From Mucilaginibacter sp. MD40 (lineage in GTDB: Bacteria > Bacteroidota > Bacteroidia > Sphingobacteriales > Sphingobacteriaceae): a stretch of 64,000 bases of DNA. Both the position numbers and the translations under genes were made by a program. The stretch covers positions 567,190 to 631,189 of the forward strand of contig NZ_NRSW01000001.1 of assembly GCF_002288635.1 (NCBI RefSeq), written 5' to 3'. Shown here one piece after another: positions 36,098 through 43,637 of the stretch (position 1 is its first letter; each line of letters starts with the position of its first letter). The notes below the pieces were generated by a model. The model worked only from the letters and a program-made list of their open reading frames with translations. It was not told where the DNA came from and did no database searches.

Positions 36098-36949
36098 ATG
36101 TCTACAGTACAAATTTCTGCATCAGACGTAAATAAACTGCGCCAGCAAACCGGTGCGGGTATGATGGATTGCAAAAAAGCTTTAACTGAAACCAATGGTG
36201 ATTTTGAAGCTGCAATTGATTACTTAAGAAAAAAAGGCGCTAAAGTTGCCGCAAGCCGCCAGGACCGTGAGTCAAACGAAGGTGTGGTTATCGCACGTAC
36301 TTCAGAAGATGGCAAACGTGGTGTGATCATCGAGCTTAACTGCGAAACCGACTTCGTGGCTAAGAACGCTGAATTCGTTGCTTTTGGTAACGAGATCGCT
36401 AACGCTGCTGTACAGGCTAACCCAAAATCGCTTGAAGAACTTAACGCTTTAGAAATTGACGTTGAGAACGCACGCGTAAAGATCAGCGACGCTACTGTTG
36501 ACAAAACAGGTAAGATCGGCGAAAAGATCGGCGTATCAAAATACGAAGTTCTTGAAGGCGAAAAAGTTGTTGCTTACATCCACGGTAACTACCGTTTAGC
36601 GGTATTGGTAGCTTTAAACAAAGCTGCTACCGGTGCTGACGAAGCTGGTAAAGACGTAGCTATGCAAATTGCCGCTATGAACCCTGTTGCGGTTGATAAA
36701 GACGGTGTTGATTCAACTACTATCGAGCGTGAGTTAGCTATCGCTAAAGATCAGATCCGTGCGGAAGGTAAACCGGAAGAAATGGTTGAGAAGATCGCCG
36801 CCGGTAAACTGAACAAATTCTACAAAGACTCAACTTTATTAAACCAGGAGTTTGTTAAAGATTCTTCTAAGAACGTTAGCCAGTTCCTTGATACTGTTGA
36901 AAAAGGCCTTACAGTTACCGCATTTAAGCGAGTTGCTTTAGGAGCTTAA
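36098..36949 (+). CDS. tsf: Elongation factor Ts
   Basis: A 283-residue nucleotide-exchange factor for EF-Tu. N-terminal UBA-like domain with VNKLRQQTGAGMMDCKKALTETNGDFEAAIDYLRKKG; the first TDVGF-like core reads ELNCETDFVAKNAEF; a second core domain (VAYIHGNYRLAVLVALNKA, AMQIAAMNPVAV) and the C-terminal helix follow. Normal length and ends. Terminator right after the stop. Confidence 0.98.
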   Translation: MSTVQISASDVNKLRQQTGAGMMDCKKALTETNGDFEAAIDYLRKKGAKVAASRQDRESNEGVVIARTSEDGKRGVIIELNCETDFVAKNAEFVAFGNEIANAAVQANPKSLEELNALEIDVENARVKISDATVDKTGKIGEKIGVSKYEVLEGEKVVAYIHGNYRLAVLVALNKAATGADEAGKDVAMQIAAMNPVAVDKDGVDSTTIERELAIAKDQIRAEGKPEEMVEKIAAGKLNKFYKDSTLLNQEFVKDSSKNVSQFLDTVEKGLTVTAFKRVALGA

Positions 36950-36958
36950 TCGTATTAT

Positions 36959-36989
36959 CCCCCTCGGCTTACCGAGGGGGATTTTTTTT
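36959..36989 (+). terminator. tsf: tsf terminator
   Basis: Perfect 9-bp stem CCCCCTCGG / CCGAGGGGG, CTTA loop, then A and eight Ts, 9 bases after the stop. Confidence 0.92.
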
Positions 36990-36999
36990 GTTTGCCCCA

Positions 37000-37090
37000 C
37001 CCAACCCTCCCCGGTAGGGAGGGCTTTGTTGTAAAAGGGACATTCACAATTAAAAACAAAAAGTCTCCTCTTAGGGGAGATTCGGAGGGA
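37000..37090 (+). repeat. G/C-rich hairpins upstream of nagA
   Basis: CCCTCCC / GGGAGGG (37005-37011 and 37017-37023) and TCTCCTC / GGGGAGA (37064-37070 and 37074-37080) lie between the tsf terminator and nagA. The last one runs into CGGAGGGA (37083-37090), 9 bases before the nagA ATG, which can serve as its Shine-Dalgarno sequence. The C/G-run texture differs from the surrounding A/T-rich spacers. Confidence 0.6.
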
Positions 37091-37099
37091 GCTTTACCA

Positions 37100-38221
37100 A
37101 TGAGCACTGCACTGCACAATCTCAAACTCATTACCAACGGCACCATCACTTCAGGAAAAGCAGTCCTGATAGAGGGCAGCAAAATAAAAGCTATAGTTGA
37201 TGAGCAGGCCATACCTGCTGATGCTGCCAGGAAAGATCTTAACGGCGCTTACCTTGCGCCGGGTTTAATAGACCTGCAGATATATGGCAGTGGCGGCAAA
37301 CTCTTTGCCGGCAAGCCGGAAATATCGGCGCTGCAACGCATGGAAGACGACCTGCTTAACCAGGGCACTACCGGCTTCTTCGCCACCATAGGTACTAACA
37401 CCAACGATATTGTAGAGGCCGGGATCGACACGGCAAAAGCGTATCTCGCTAACGCACGCGGTAATTTCTGGGGCGTGCATCTGGAAGGGCCATATCTCAA
37501 TGCGGCCAAACGTGGCGCGCATCCTGAAAAGTATATTAAAAAAGCAACTTTAGCAGAGGTTAAAGGCTGGGTGGAACGGGCTGAAGGTGTTATCTCTATG
37601 ATGACGATAGCGCCTGAACTACAGGACCAGGAAGTGATCAATTACCTGCTCGCACAGGGCATCATCCTGTCATCAGGCCATAGCAATGCTACTTACGATC
37701 AAGGTAAGAGGTTTTTAAACAAACCCATCCCTGCCGTTACGCATCTTTTTAACGCTATGCCGCAAATGCACCACCGCGAGCCGGGCTATATACCCGCTAT
37801 ATTTGAGGAACGCCCATACACCAGTATCGTAGCCGACGGCAACCACGTTGACTGGCCTATGATACGCCTGGCAAAGCGCGAACTGGGCGATAGGCTATTC
37901 CTGATCACAGACGCCGTAACTGCGGCTACTGAAGGCACCTACCAACACCGCCTGGAGGGCAACAAATACGTAATGCCTGACGGCACACTATCCGGCTCGA
38001 GCTTAACCATGCTAAAGGCGGTACAAAACTGTGTGGAAAAGGTGGGAATTGAACTGGCCGAAGCGGTTAACATGGCCTCACTTTACCCAGCCCAACTCGC
38101 AAACAAGGAAACCAAGGGTAGCATCCGTGAGGGTTATGATGCCGATCTGATTGTTTTTAACGCTCATTATGAAACACTTGCCACCATTATACAGGGCAAT
38201 TACTTAACCATTAACACATAA
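37100..38221 (+). CDS. nagA: N-acetylglucosamine-6-phosphate deacetylase
   Basis: About 373 residues from the ATG at 37100 (MSTALHNLKLITNGTI), preceded by GGAGGGA. A longer in-frame start at 36992 would translate the palindromic spacer and is rejected. NagA removes acetate from GlcNAc-6-phosphate in amino-sugar and cell-wall recycling. Amidohydrolase features: GLIDLQIYGSGG, HLEGPYLN with the metal Glu, SSGHSNATYDQ and THLFNAMPQMHHREPG with metal histidines, LITDAVTAATEG with the catalytic Asp, and the closing EGYDADLIVFN. It separates tsf from pyrH, which are commonly close neighbours. Confidence 0.95.
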   Translation: MSTALHNLKLITNGTITSGKAVLIEGSKIKAIVDEQAIPADAARKDLNGAYLAPGLIDLQIYGSGGKLFAGKPEISALQRMEDDLLNQGTTGFFATIGTNTNDIVEAGIDTAKAYLANARGNFWGVHLEGPYLNAAKRGAHPEKYIKKATLAEVKGWVERAEGVISMMTIAPELQDQEVINYLLAQGIILSSGHSNATYDQGKRFLNKPIPAVTHLFNAMPQMHHREPGYIPAIFEERPYTSIVADGNHVDWPMIRLAKRELGDRLFLITDAVTAATEGTYQHRLEGNKYVMPDGTLSGSSLTMLKAVQNCVEKVGIELAEAVNMASLYPAQLANKETKGSIREGYDADLIVFNAHYETLATIIQGNYLTINT

Positions 38222-38271
38222 AATTTTAACAATACCATTTATTCTCTATTTTTGGTAAATCTTCCGTTTAA

Positions 38272-38976
38272 ATGAAATACAAAAGAGTACTTCTGAAACT
38301 TAGCGGCGAATCACTCATGGGTGAACGCCAGTATGGTATTGATAATAAGCAGGTTCTGCAATACGCGCAGGACATAAAAGCCGTAAAAGATCAGGGAATT
38401 GAAATTGCTATTGTAGTTGGCGGTGGCAATATTTTCCGCGGTTTAAGCGCCGAAAAGTCGGGAATGGAACGCGCCCAGGCCGATTATATGGGCATGCTGG
38501 CAACAGTAATTAATTGCATGGCACTCCAAAATGCATTGGAAAGCATTGGCGTAGATACTCGCCTGCAATCCGCCATAAAAATGGAGCAGATCTGTGAGCC
38601 ATACATCCGCCGCCGCGCCATGCACCATCTCGAGTGCGATAAGATCGTGATATTCGGTGCCGGTACCGGTAATCCGTATTTTACTACAGACACCGCGGCC
38701 TCTTTACGTGCTATTGAAATAAAGGCCGACGTGGTATTGAAAGGTACCCGTGTGGACGGTATATATACTGCCGACCCGGAGAAAGACCCTACCGCTACCC
38801 GTTACGACGAGATATCGTTCCAGGAAGTGTATGATAAAGGTTTAAACGTAATGGACATGACTGCCATTACCCTATGCCAGGAGAACAAGCTCCCTATCAT
38901 CGTTTTTGATATGAACAAAGAAGGTAACTTCATGAAGATTGCCAAAGGTGAACCGATAGGTACGCTGGTAAAATAA
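38272..38976 (+). CDS. pyrH: UMP kinase
   Basis: A 234-residue amino-acid-kinase-fold enzyme that phosphorylates UMP to UDP. Seen: [15 protein letters not shown], the glycine-rich [53 protein letters not shown] and [17 protein letters not shown]. Normal length. A strong terminator ends the rightward run. Confidence 0.98.
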   Translation: MKYKRVLLKLSGESLMGERQYGIDNKQVLQYAQDIKAVKDQGIEIAIVVGGGNIFRGLSAEKSGMERAQADYMGMLATVINCMALQNALESIGVDTRLQSAIKMEQICEPYIRRRAMHHLECDKIVIFGAGTGNPYFTTDTAASLRAIEIKADVVLKGTRVDGIYTADPEKDPTATRYDEISFQEVYDKGLNVMDMTAITLCQENKLPIIVFDMNKEGNFMKIAKGEPIGTLVK

Positions 38977-38992
38977 AAGATAAGCTAAAAAG

Positions 38993-39023
38993 AAAGCCCT
39001 GCTGAAATCAGCAGGGCTTTTTT
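38993..39023 (+). terminator. pyrH: pyrH terminator
   Basis: AAAGCCCTGCTGA / TCAGCAGGGCTTT 13-bp stem with a two-base apex, then a T-run, 16 bases after the stop. Confidence 0.9.
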
Positions 39024-39055
39024 GTATATAATCCTATTCTCTCAAAAGAGTGCAA

Positions 39056-40810
39056 TTACGCGTCTATCTCATGCTTTTCGCCTATCTGCTGGCGCCACAT
39101 GGCGTAGTACAAACCTTTCTGGTCTAACAGATCATGGTGCTTGCCCGACTCGATGATGTTCCCCTTCTCAAGCACGTAAATACAGTCGGCATGCATAATG
39201 GTCGAAAGCCTGTGCGCGATCAGTATGGTAACGTGGTCGTTCAGTACAGATACATCACGTATGGTATCGGTAATTTCTTCCTCGGTAATAGAATCAAGTG
39301 ATGAGGTAGCCTCATCAAAAACCAGTATATCCGGCTTGCGCAGCAATGCACGGGCTATAGAAAGGCGCTGTTTTTCGCCTCCCGATACCTTAACACCACC
39401 TTCTCCAATTACGGTGTCCAGGCCTTTATCTGCACGGGCCATCAGGGTTTGGCATGCCGCCCGCTGCAATACGTTCAAACATTCTTCATCGGTAGCGTCA
39501 GGGCGCACAAACAGCAGGTTCTCGCGGATGGTACCCGAAAATAATTGCGTGTCCTGCGTTACAAAACCAATGCGCTCACGTAACTGGTCAAGGTCTATCT
39601 CTTTGCTGGGTGTGTTATTATAAAGCACATCGCCCTGCCCCGGCTGGTACAGCCCTACCAATAATTTTACCAGCGTGGTTTTTCCCGAACCGGAAGGTCC
39701 TACAAACGCTATGGTTTGACCCGTATTCACATTAAAGCTAATATGGTTTAAGGCATTACGGTTGGCCGTAAGGTGTTTAAAGCTAACATCAGTAAATGTT
39801 AATTGCTGAATTTTTTCCAGCAGAACAGGTTTTTCGGGCTTTTTATCGATAGGGATGCTCAGGATATTTTTGAAATTAGCTAATGATACCTCAGCTTCGC
39901 GCCAGCTTAAAATTACATTGCCCAGCTCTTGCAAAGGGTTAAACAAGAAAAACGAATAAAACAGGAAGCTGAAATATTGCCCCGGTGATATGCTCCCGCG
40001 GAAAATAAGCATCAACAGCACTACCACCATGGCGCTGCGCACCAGGTTAACGGTTGTACCTTGTACAAAGCTCATACTACGTACATACTTTACTTTCTTT
40101 AGCTCAAGGTCTAATATCTTATAGGTAGTGGCGTTAAGGCGCTTAATTTCCTGCTTGGCCAAACCAAGGCTTTTAATGAGCTCGATATTCCGTAATGATT
40201 CGGTAGTTGAACCGGCCAGCGCGGTGGTTTCTTTTACAATGTTTTTCTGGATGCGTTTGATACGCCTGCTCATGGCCATGCTCACAAAGGAGATAATGGG
40301 TATAGCTGCTACATATACCAACAGTACCTGGTAACTTACCGAAACCGAATAAACCATTACAAACACCATCCCGATGATGGAAACAAACAGGATGCTGATA
40401 AAAGAGGTGATAAACTTTTCGCAATCCAGCCTTACTTTTTGCAGTATCCCGAGGGTTTCGCCGCTGCGTTGATCTTCAAAAACCTGGTAAGGCAGCTCAA
40501 GCGAGTGCTTAAGACCATCGGCATACATTTCGGCCCCAACTTTCTGCGTGATGATATTGGTAAAATAATCCTGGAAGTTCTTAGCTATACGCGATACCAT
40601 GGCTACGCCGATGGCCATCCCCACCAGGGTAATTACACGATGAAAGTATTCGCTCTCGTGCAGCGTTGTACGCTTTTCAATAACACTGTCAACTATGCGA
40701 CCGGTGATATAAGGGTCAAGCAGTGAAAAGCCAATGTTCATGGCGGCTAAAAACAAGGCCAGGATAACTATCCAGCGATGCTTTTTTAGGTAACTGATAA
40801 GTATATTCAT
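39056..40810 (-). CDS. ABC exporter, fused membrane and ATP-binding domains
   Basis: About 584 residues from ATG 40810 (MNILISYLKKHRWIV); the frame extends 5 codons further up only through a TTG. Six membrane segments (about 15-300) are followed by an ATPase domain with Walker A VGPSGSGKTTLV, Q-loop in GFVTQDTQLF, signature KVSGGEKQRLS, Walker B ILVFDEATSSLD and the H-loop IAHRLSTI. Homodimeric exporters of this kind move lipids, peptides or drugs. The substrate is unknown. It lies on the opposite strand to the pyrH run. Confidence 0.95.
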   Translation of the reverse strand: MNILISYLKKHRWIVILALFLAAMNIGFSLLDPYITGRIVDSVIEKRTTLHESEYFHRVITLVGMAIGVAMVSRIAKNFQDYFTNIITQKVGAEMYADGLKHSLELPYQVFEDQRSGETLGILQKVRLDCEKFITSFISILFVSIIGMVFVMVYSVSVSYQVLLVYVAAIPIISFVSMAMSRRIKRIQKNIVKETTALAGSTTESLRNIELIKSLGLAKQEIKRLNATTYKILDLELKKVKYVRSMSFVQGTTVNLVRSAMVVVLLMLIFRGSISPGQYFSFLFYSFFLFNPLQELGNVILSWREAEVSLANFKNILSIPIDKKPEKPVLLEKIQQLTFTDVSFKHLTANRNALNHISFNVNTGQTIAFVGPSGSGKTTLVKLLVGLYQPGQGDVLYNNTPSKEIDLDQLRERIGFVTQDTQLFSGTIRENLLFVRPDATDEECLNVLQRAACQTLMARADKGLDTVIGEGGVKVSGGEKQRLSIARALLRKPDILVFDEATSSLDSITEEEITDTIRDVSVLNDHVTILIAHRLSTIMHADCIYVLEKGNIIESGKHHDLLDQKGLYYAMWRQQIGEKHEIDA

Positions 40811-40822
40811 TTTTCTCGTCAG

Positions 40823-40830
40823 CAAAAATA
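40823..40830 (-). promoter_or_regulatory. -7 element of the ABC exporter gene
   Basis: TATTTTTG on the minus strand, matching TAnnTTTG, 12 bases before the ATG. It lies in the stretch that a longer TTG-initiated frame would translate, supporting the ATG start. Confidence 0.45.
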
Positions 40831-40921
40831 CTAAAGGAATAGCCCTATGTGTTTCATTCGCTTTAATTTGACAATAAGGTTATCGTTTAATAAACTTAAG
40901 CTGGCTTTTTCGAAAGCACGA

Positions 40922-41278
40922 TTACTCTATCAATTCAGCATTAACGATATCATACTTGAGGACTTTGTTATGTAGTGAACTATCCATTTTCAATTTCTCT
41001 GACAGATGTGGCGCCAAAATATGCTCCTCACTATATTCTTTAACATGTTTATCGGGCTGTTGCACATACGCTTTACACACAAATTTTATTTTGTAACTAT
41101 TTGAGTTATTCGTTATAAAATAAGAACGAAATCCAAGCGAGATCGGATCAACCCCACCTTTAGATGTGTCAAGTGCAGGCGCGGAATCAATACGAGTACT
41201 TAAAAAACCATATTTCTTTGAAGACGATCTGCATGAAAAAAGAGAGGCGATTATGATAAAAAAATAAAAGGGTTTCAT
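40922..41278 (-). CDS. Small lipoprotein of unknown function
   Basis: A 118-residue exported protein. Residues 1-15 (MKPFYFFIIIASLFS) form a lipoprotein signal with lipobox LFSC and Cys16, followed by a Ser/Lys linker (RSSSKKYG). The mature part has a beta-rich look (ISLGFRSYFITNNSNSYKIKFVCKAYVQQ). No family recognised. It lies between frr and the ABC exporter on the same strand, with about 100-base gaps, so co-transcription is uncertain. Confidence 0.7.
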   Translation of the reverse strand: MKPFYFFIIIASLFSCRSSSKKYGFLSTRIDSAPALDTSKGGVDPISLGFRSYFITNNSNSYKIKFVCKAYVQQPDKHVKEYSEEHILAPHLSEKLKMDSSLHNKVLKYDIVNAELIE

Positions 41279-41328
41279 CTGTTAATACTCGTGATAATAT
41301 TGTTTAAGGTAAGCTTTTTATAAACAAA

Positions 41329-41355
41329 AAAGGGATAGCTTTTGGCCATCCCTTT
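41329..41355 (-). terminator. frr: frr terminator
   Basis: AAAGGGAT / ATCCCTTT stem around an 11-base loop, about 20 bases past the frr stop; the minus strand continues TTTTGTTTA. Confidence 0.75.
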
Positions 41356-41376
41356 CATATCATATTCACAACGAGA

Positions 41377-41940
41377 TTAAACAGTCATGATGTCTTTTTC
41401 TTTTACTTCTGTCAATTGGTCAACCTTTACAATGTAAGCATCGGTAAGCTTTTGCACTTCGCCTTCGCCTGTTTTTATCTCATCCTCAGAAACACCTTCT
41501 GATTTCAGTTTCTTAATTTTTTCGTTAGCATCTTTACGGATGTTACGTATAGCAATTTTACCGCTTTCAGCCTCGCCCTTGGCTTTCTTAACCAGGTCGC
41601 GGCGACGCTCTTCTGTCAATGGCGGTACATTGATGCGGATAATTACACCATCGTTCTGTGGATTAACACCAAGATTAGCCTCCTTGATCGCTTTTTCAAT
41701 AGCTGGTAACAAATTCTTTTCCCAAGGCTGTACAACAATAGTACGGGCATCCGGAGTGGTAACACTGCCTACCTGGCTTAGCGGGGTTGGCGTACCATAG
41801 TATTCAACCACAACATCGTCCAGCATAGATGGGCTGGCTTTACCTGCACGTATCTTGTTTAATTCACTGTCTGTATGGGCAATAGCTTTTTCCATTAAAG
41901 CCTTTGCATCATTTACTTGTTTCTTAATGAGTTCGCTCAT
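41377..41940 (-). CDS. frr: Ribosome-recycling factor
   Basis: A 187-residue protein that splits post-termination ribosomes together with EF-G. Family features seen: the KIRAGKASPSMLDDVVVEYYG segment, TPLSQVGSVTTPDARTIVVQPWEKN, IRINVPPLTEERRRDLVKKAKGEAE and IRNIRKDANEKIKKL. In many bacteria frr follows pyrH directly; here the two are on opposite strands with an ABC exporter and a lipoprotein gene between them. Confidence 0.98.
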   Translation of the reverse strand: MSELIKKQVNDAKALMEKAIAHTDSELNKIRAGKASPSMLDDVVVEYYGTPTPLSQVGSVTTPDARTIVVQPWEKNLLPAIEKAIKEANLGVNPQNDGVIIRINVPPLTEERRRDLVKKAKGEAESGKIAIRNIRKDANEKIKKLKSEGVSEDEIKTGEGEVQKLTDAYIVKVDQLTEVKEKDIMTV

Positions 41941-41958
41941 CGGGTTTCTGATTTTTCA

Positions 41959-41966
41959 CAAAAATA
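41959..41966 (-). promoter_or_regulatory. frr: -7 element of frr
   Basis: TATTTTTG on the minus strand, 18 bases before the frr ATG; no clear -33. Confidence 0.45.
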
Positions 41967-42101
41967 GCAAAAAGTATGAAAGCGGCTAACAGCCACCTAC
42001 TTTGTTTGCCATAAAACGTAGCAAATAGCATTGTTGTTTGCCCCAAAGTTTGGCGCATAAAAAAGCACGCCGCGGTTAACAGCGTGTTTATAGCAATAAA
42101 G

Positions 42102-42127
42102 AAAGGCACCGGGTTACCGGTGCCTTT
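42102..42127 (-). terminator. Terminator after the RRM protein gene
   Basis: AAAGGCACCGG / CCGGTGCCTTT 11-bp stem with a GTTA loop, 9 bases beyond the stop at 42137. Confidence 0.85.
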
Positions 42128-42136
42128 GCTTAAATA

Positions 42137-42556
42137 TTATGACCAACGGTCGTCGCCCCTGTTGTTATCTTTAGAATAGCCACCACCACGGTTACCACCG
42201 CCGCCATAGCCACCACCACGGTTACCACCGCCGCCGTAGCCACCGCCACGGTTGCCGCCGCCGCCGTAACCACCACCACGGTTACCACCGCCAAAACCGC
42301 CACCACCGGCAGGTTTTTTGTTTTCAGCCTGGCTAACAGCAATTGAACGGCCGCTTATTTCTGATCCGTTTAAGCCTGAGATCGCTTTTTGAGCTGCTTC
42401 ATCATCCGGCATTTCAACAAATCCAAAACCTTTGCTTCTTCCGGATTCTCTGTCAATAATAATTTTAACGGTGCTTACTTCACCATAAGCTTCAAAAAGC
42501 TCTTGTAAATCTGCTTCCTGTAAAGAGTACGGAAGGCTTCCAACGAATATGTTCAT
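42137..42556 (-). CDS. RRM RNA-binding protein with glycine-rich repeat tail
   Basis: A 139-residue protein of the bacterial Rbp type. The RRM spans residues 1-80 with RNP2 IFVGSL (3-8) and RNP1 KGFGFVEM (about 42-49). From residue 85 the tail is built from ten-residue NRGGGYGGGG units and ends DNNRGDDRWS. Glycine/arginine tails of this kind add nonspecific RNA binding. Such proteins are often cold-induced or act as RNA chaperones; the exact role is not known. At DNA level the tail is a 30-bp tandem repeat. Single gene with its own terminator. Confidence 0.93.
   Translation of the reverse strand: MNIFVGSLPYSLQEADLQELFEAYGEVSTVKIIIDRESGRSKGFGFVEMPDDEAAQKAISGLNGSEISGRSIAVSQAENKKPAGGGGFGGGNRGGGYGGGGNRGGGYGGGGNRGGGYGGGGNRGGGYSKDNNRGDDRWS
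42181..42293. repeat. 30-bp tandem repeat inside the RRM gene
   Basis: About 3.8 copies of a 30-bp unit (42181, 42211, 42241, 42271), each encoding NRGGGYGGGG, with a few third-position differences. Copy number could vary by slippage or recombination. Confidence 0.85.
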
Positions 42557-42701
42557 TAAAAATTTAATTTAGCACACCGGTTTGTTACCCGGCATTAGTT
42601 TTGTTTTTTCAAATATAGAATAGAAAATCATCAATTGTACAAATATTTATGAAACTAAATGTTTTTATTTTTTGAAAATAAACGGGTTAGCGATTTTTTA
42701 A

Positions 42702-43154
42702 CTATTCAACAGCCATAATTTCATACGATTTGCCATTTAAAATCAGCCGGTCGCCGGCTTTTTTCCCTTTCAGCGAAAGCCCAAGCGGCGAGGCCGGAGA
42801 TATGGCCATATAACTTTTACCTGCATACGATATAGTACCCGCGCTGATAGCCAGGTAAAAACTCCCATTATTGGTATGTACAATGCTGCCTGCTTCGGCA
42901 ACTTCTCCCGTACCGTTAAGCGGCAGGTGATTTAAAGCTACCATTAGCTTATTGGCCTCGTTTAGCTGCGCCAGGTTACGGTTGGTTTCCTGCTGCGCCA
43001 TTTCACGCCCGGTTTCATACTTATCGCCGGCGCTGCTTTTGGTATCATCGGCCTGTGCCTGCTGCGCTTCGGCTATGGCCTGCTCTGCCGCCTGCATCCG
43101 CTGCCGCACATAAGCCGCACATAGGGCGTGCAGGTTTTCCTTTAGTTCACTCAT
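42702..43154 (-). CDS. GreA/GreB-like transcription factor
   Basis: About 150 residues from ATG 43154 (MSELKENLHALC); an in-frame ATG 11 codons upstream adds a hydrophobic stretch that does not fit the family. The N-terminal half is a long Ala/Gln/Glu helical region (VRQRMQAAEQAIAEAQQAQ; KYETGREMAQQETNRNLAQLNEANKLM), matching the Gre coiled-coil, and the C-terminal half is the FKBP-like domain ending SPLGLSLKGKKAGDRLILNGKSYEIMAVE. Relatives are sometimes mislabelled 3-oxoacyl-ACP synthase. It probably binds the RNA polymerase secondary channel; whether it cleaves backtracked RNA is uncertain. Confidence 0.75.
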   Translation of the reverse strand: MSELKENLHALCAAYVRQRMQAAEQAIAEAQQAQADDTKSSAGDKYETGREMAQQETNRNLAQLNEANKLMVALNHLPLNGTGEVAEAGSIVHTNNGSFYLAISAGTISYAGKSYMAISPASPLGLSLKGKKAGDRLILNGKSYEIMAVE

Positions 43155-43204
43155 AAAAAATATCACAACAATGGCTAAAATGCGCATTTGAAAGGCGAAT
43201 TACA

Positions 43205-43310
43205 AAACGCCTTAAAAACAAAAGCCCCGGACACTCGCTGTCCGGGGACTTTCAACCTAAACCTTATCACAATGTAAATGCGAGGCACTTACATCATCTC
43301 TAACGTAATT
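43205..43310 (-). ncRNA. Candidate small RNA ending at a strong terminator
   Basis: On the minus strand a 9-bp GC-rich stem (CCCCGGACA / TGTCCGGGG, 43225-43247) is followed by CTTTTGTTTTT, a good intrinsic terminator, yet it lies 70 bases upstream of the GreA-like gene and behind no gene on this strand. The roughly 60 bases before it (TAAGTGCCTCGCATTTACAT, then TGTGATAAGGTTTAGGTTG) have no supported coding frame. This suggests a short transcript or a leader attenuator. No -7 element was found for it, so the 5' end is a guess. Confidence 0.35.
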
Positions 43311-43451
43311 TATTGGTAAATCATATTAAGAGATGGCGAAAATTACACATTTATATTTGGCTTTTGCAAGCATCAATCATAAATAGCTCTAAAACAATGT
43401 TTACCGAAATTTGGTTAATGTTTGAAAAAATTATATTAACCCATACTACAT

Positions 43452-43637
43452 ATGAACTTAAAACGGACTTTTGGCACCATACTCACTATTTTAGGTGTAG
43501 TGGGCTTGCTGTACACAGGTGTACAGATCATTCAGCATAGCAGCACCCCAACTACGTTGGTAGTAGTTGGCGTTATCTCCATCATTTTCTTTTCAACCGG
43601 TATCAGCCTGATAAGGGGTACTAAAGACGAAGCTTAA
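43452..43637 (+). CDS. Small two-helix membrane protein
   Basis: A 61-residue protein with two membrane helices, residues 8-28 (GTILTILGVVGLLYTGVQII) and 36-55 (TLVVVGVISIIFFSTGISLI), and a short charged tail RGTKDEA. Function unknown; small proteins of this form are common in Bacteroidota. A TATATTTG element at 43352-43359 fits the -7 consensus about 90 bases upstream. Its stop overlaps the stop of the convergent CapA-like gene by 4 bases. Confidence 0.7.
   Translation: MNLKRTFGTILTILGVVGLLYTGVQIIQHSSTPTTLVVVGVISIIFFSTGISLIRGTKDEA

Noticed and set aside
36992..37099. Longer N-terminus for nagA starting at 36992
   Set aside because: It would translate the palindromic GC-rich spacer into Pro/Gly-rich sequence; the ATG at 37100 has a GGAGGGA at the right distance and matches the family start.
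41924..42109. 61-codon minus-strand frame between frr and the RRM gene
   Set aside because: Overlaps the frr start, Phe-rich spacer translation, no motif.
42702..43154. 3-oxoacyl-ACP synthase label for the GreA-like gene
   Set aside because: The protein is far too short and lacks the Cys-His-His triad; coiled-coil plus FKBP-like end fits Gre-type factors.
43313..43540. 75-codon plus-strand frame
   Set aside because: Overlaps the better-supported two-helix membrane protein in another frame and has no family pattern.
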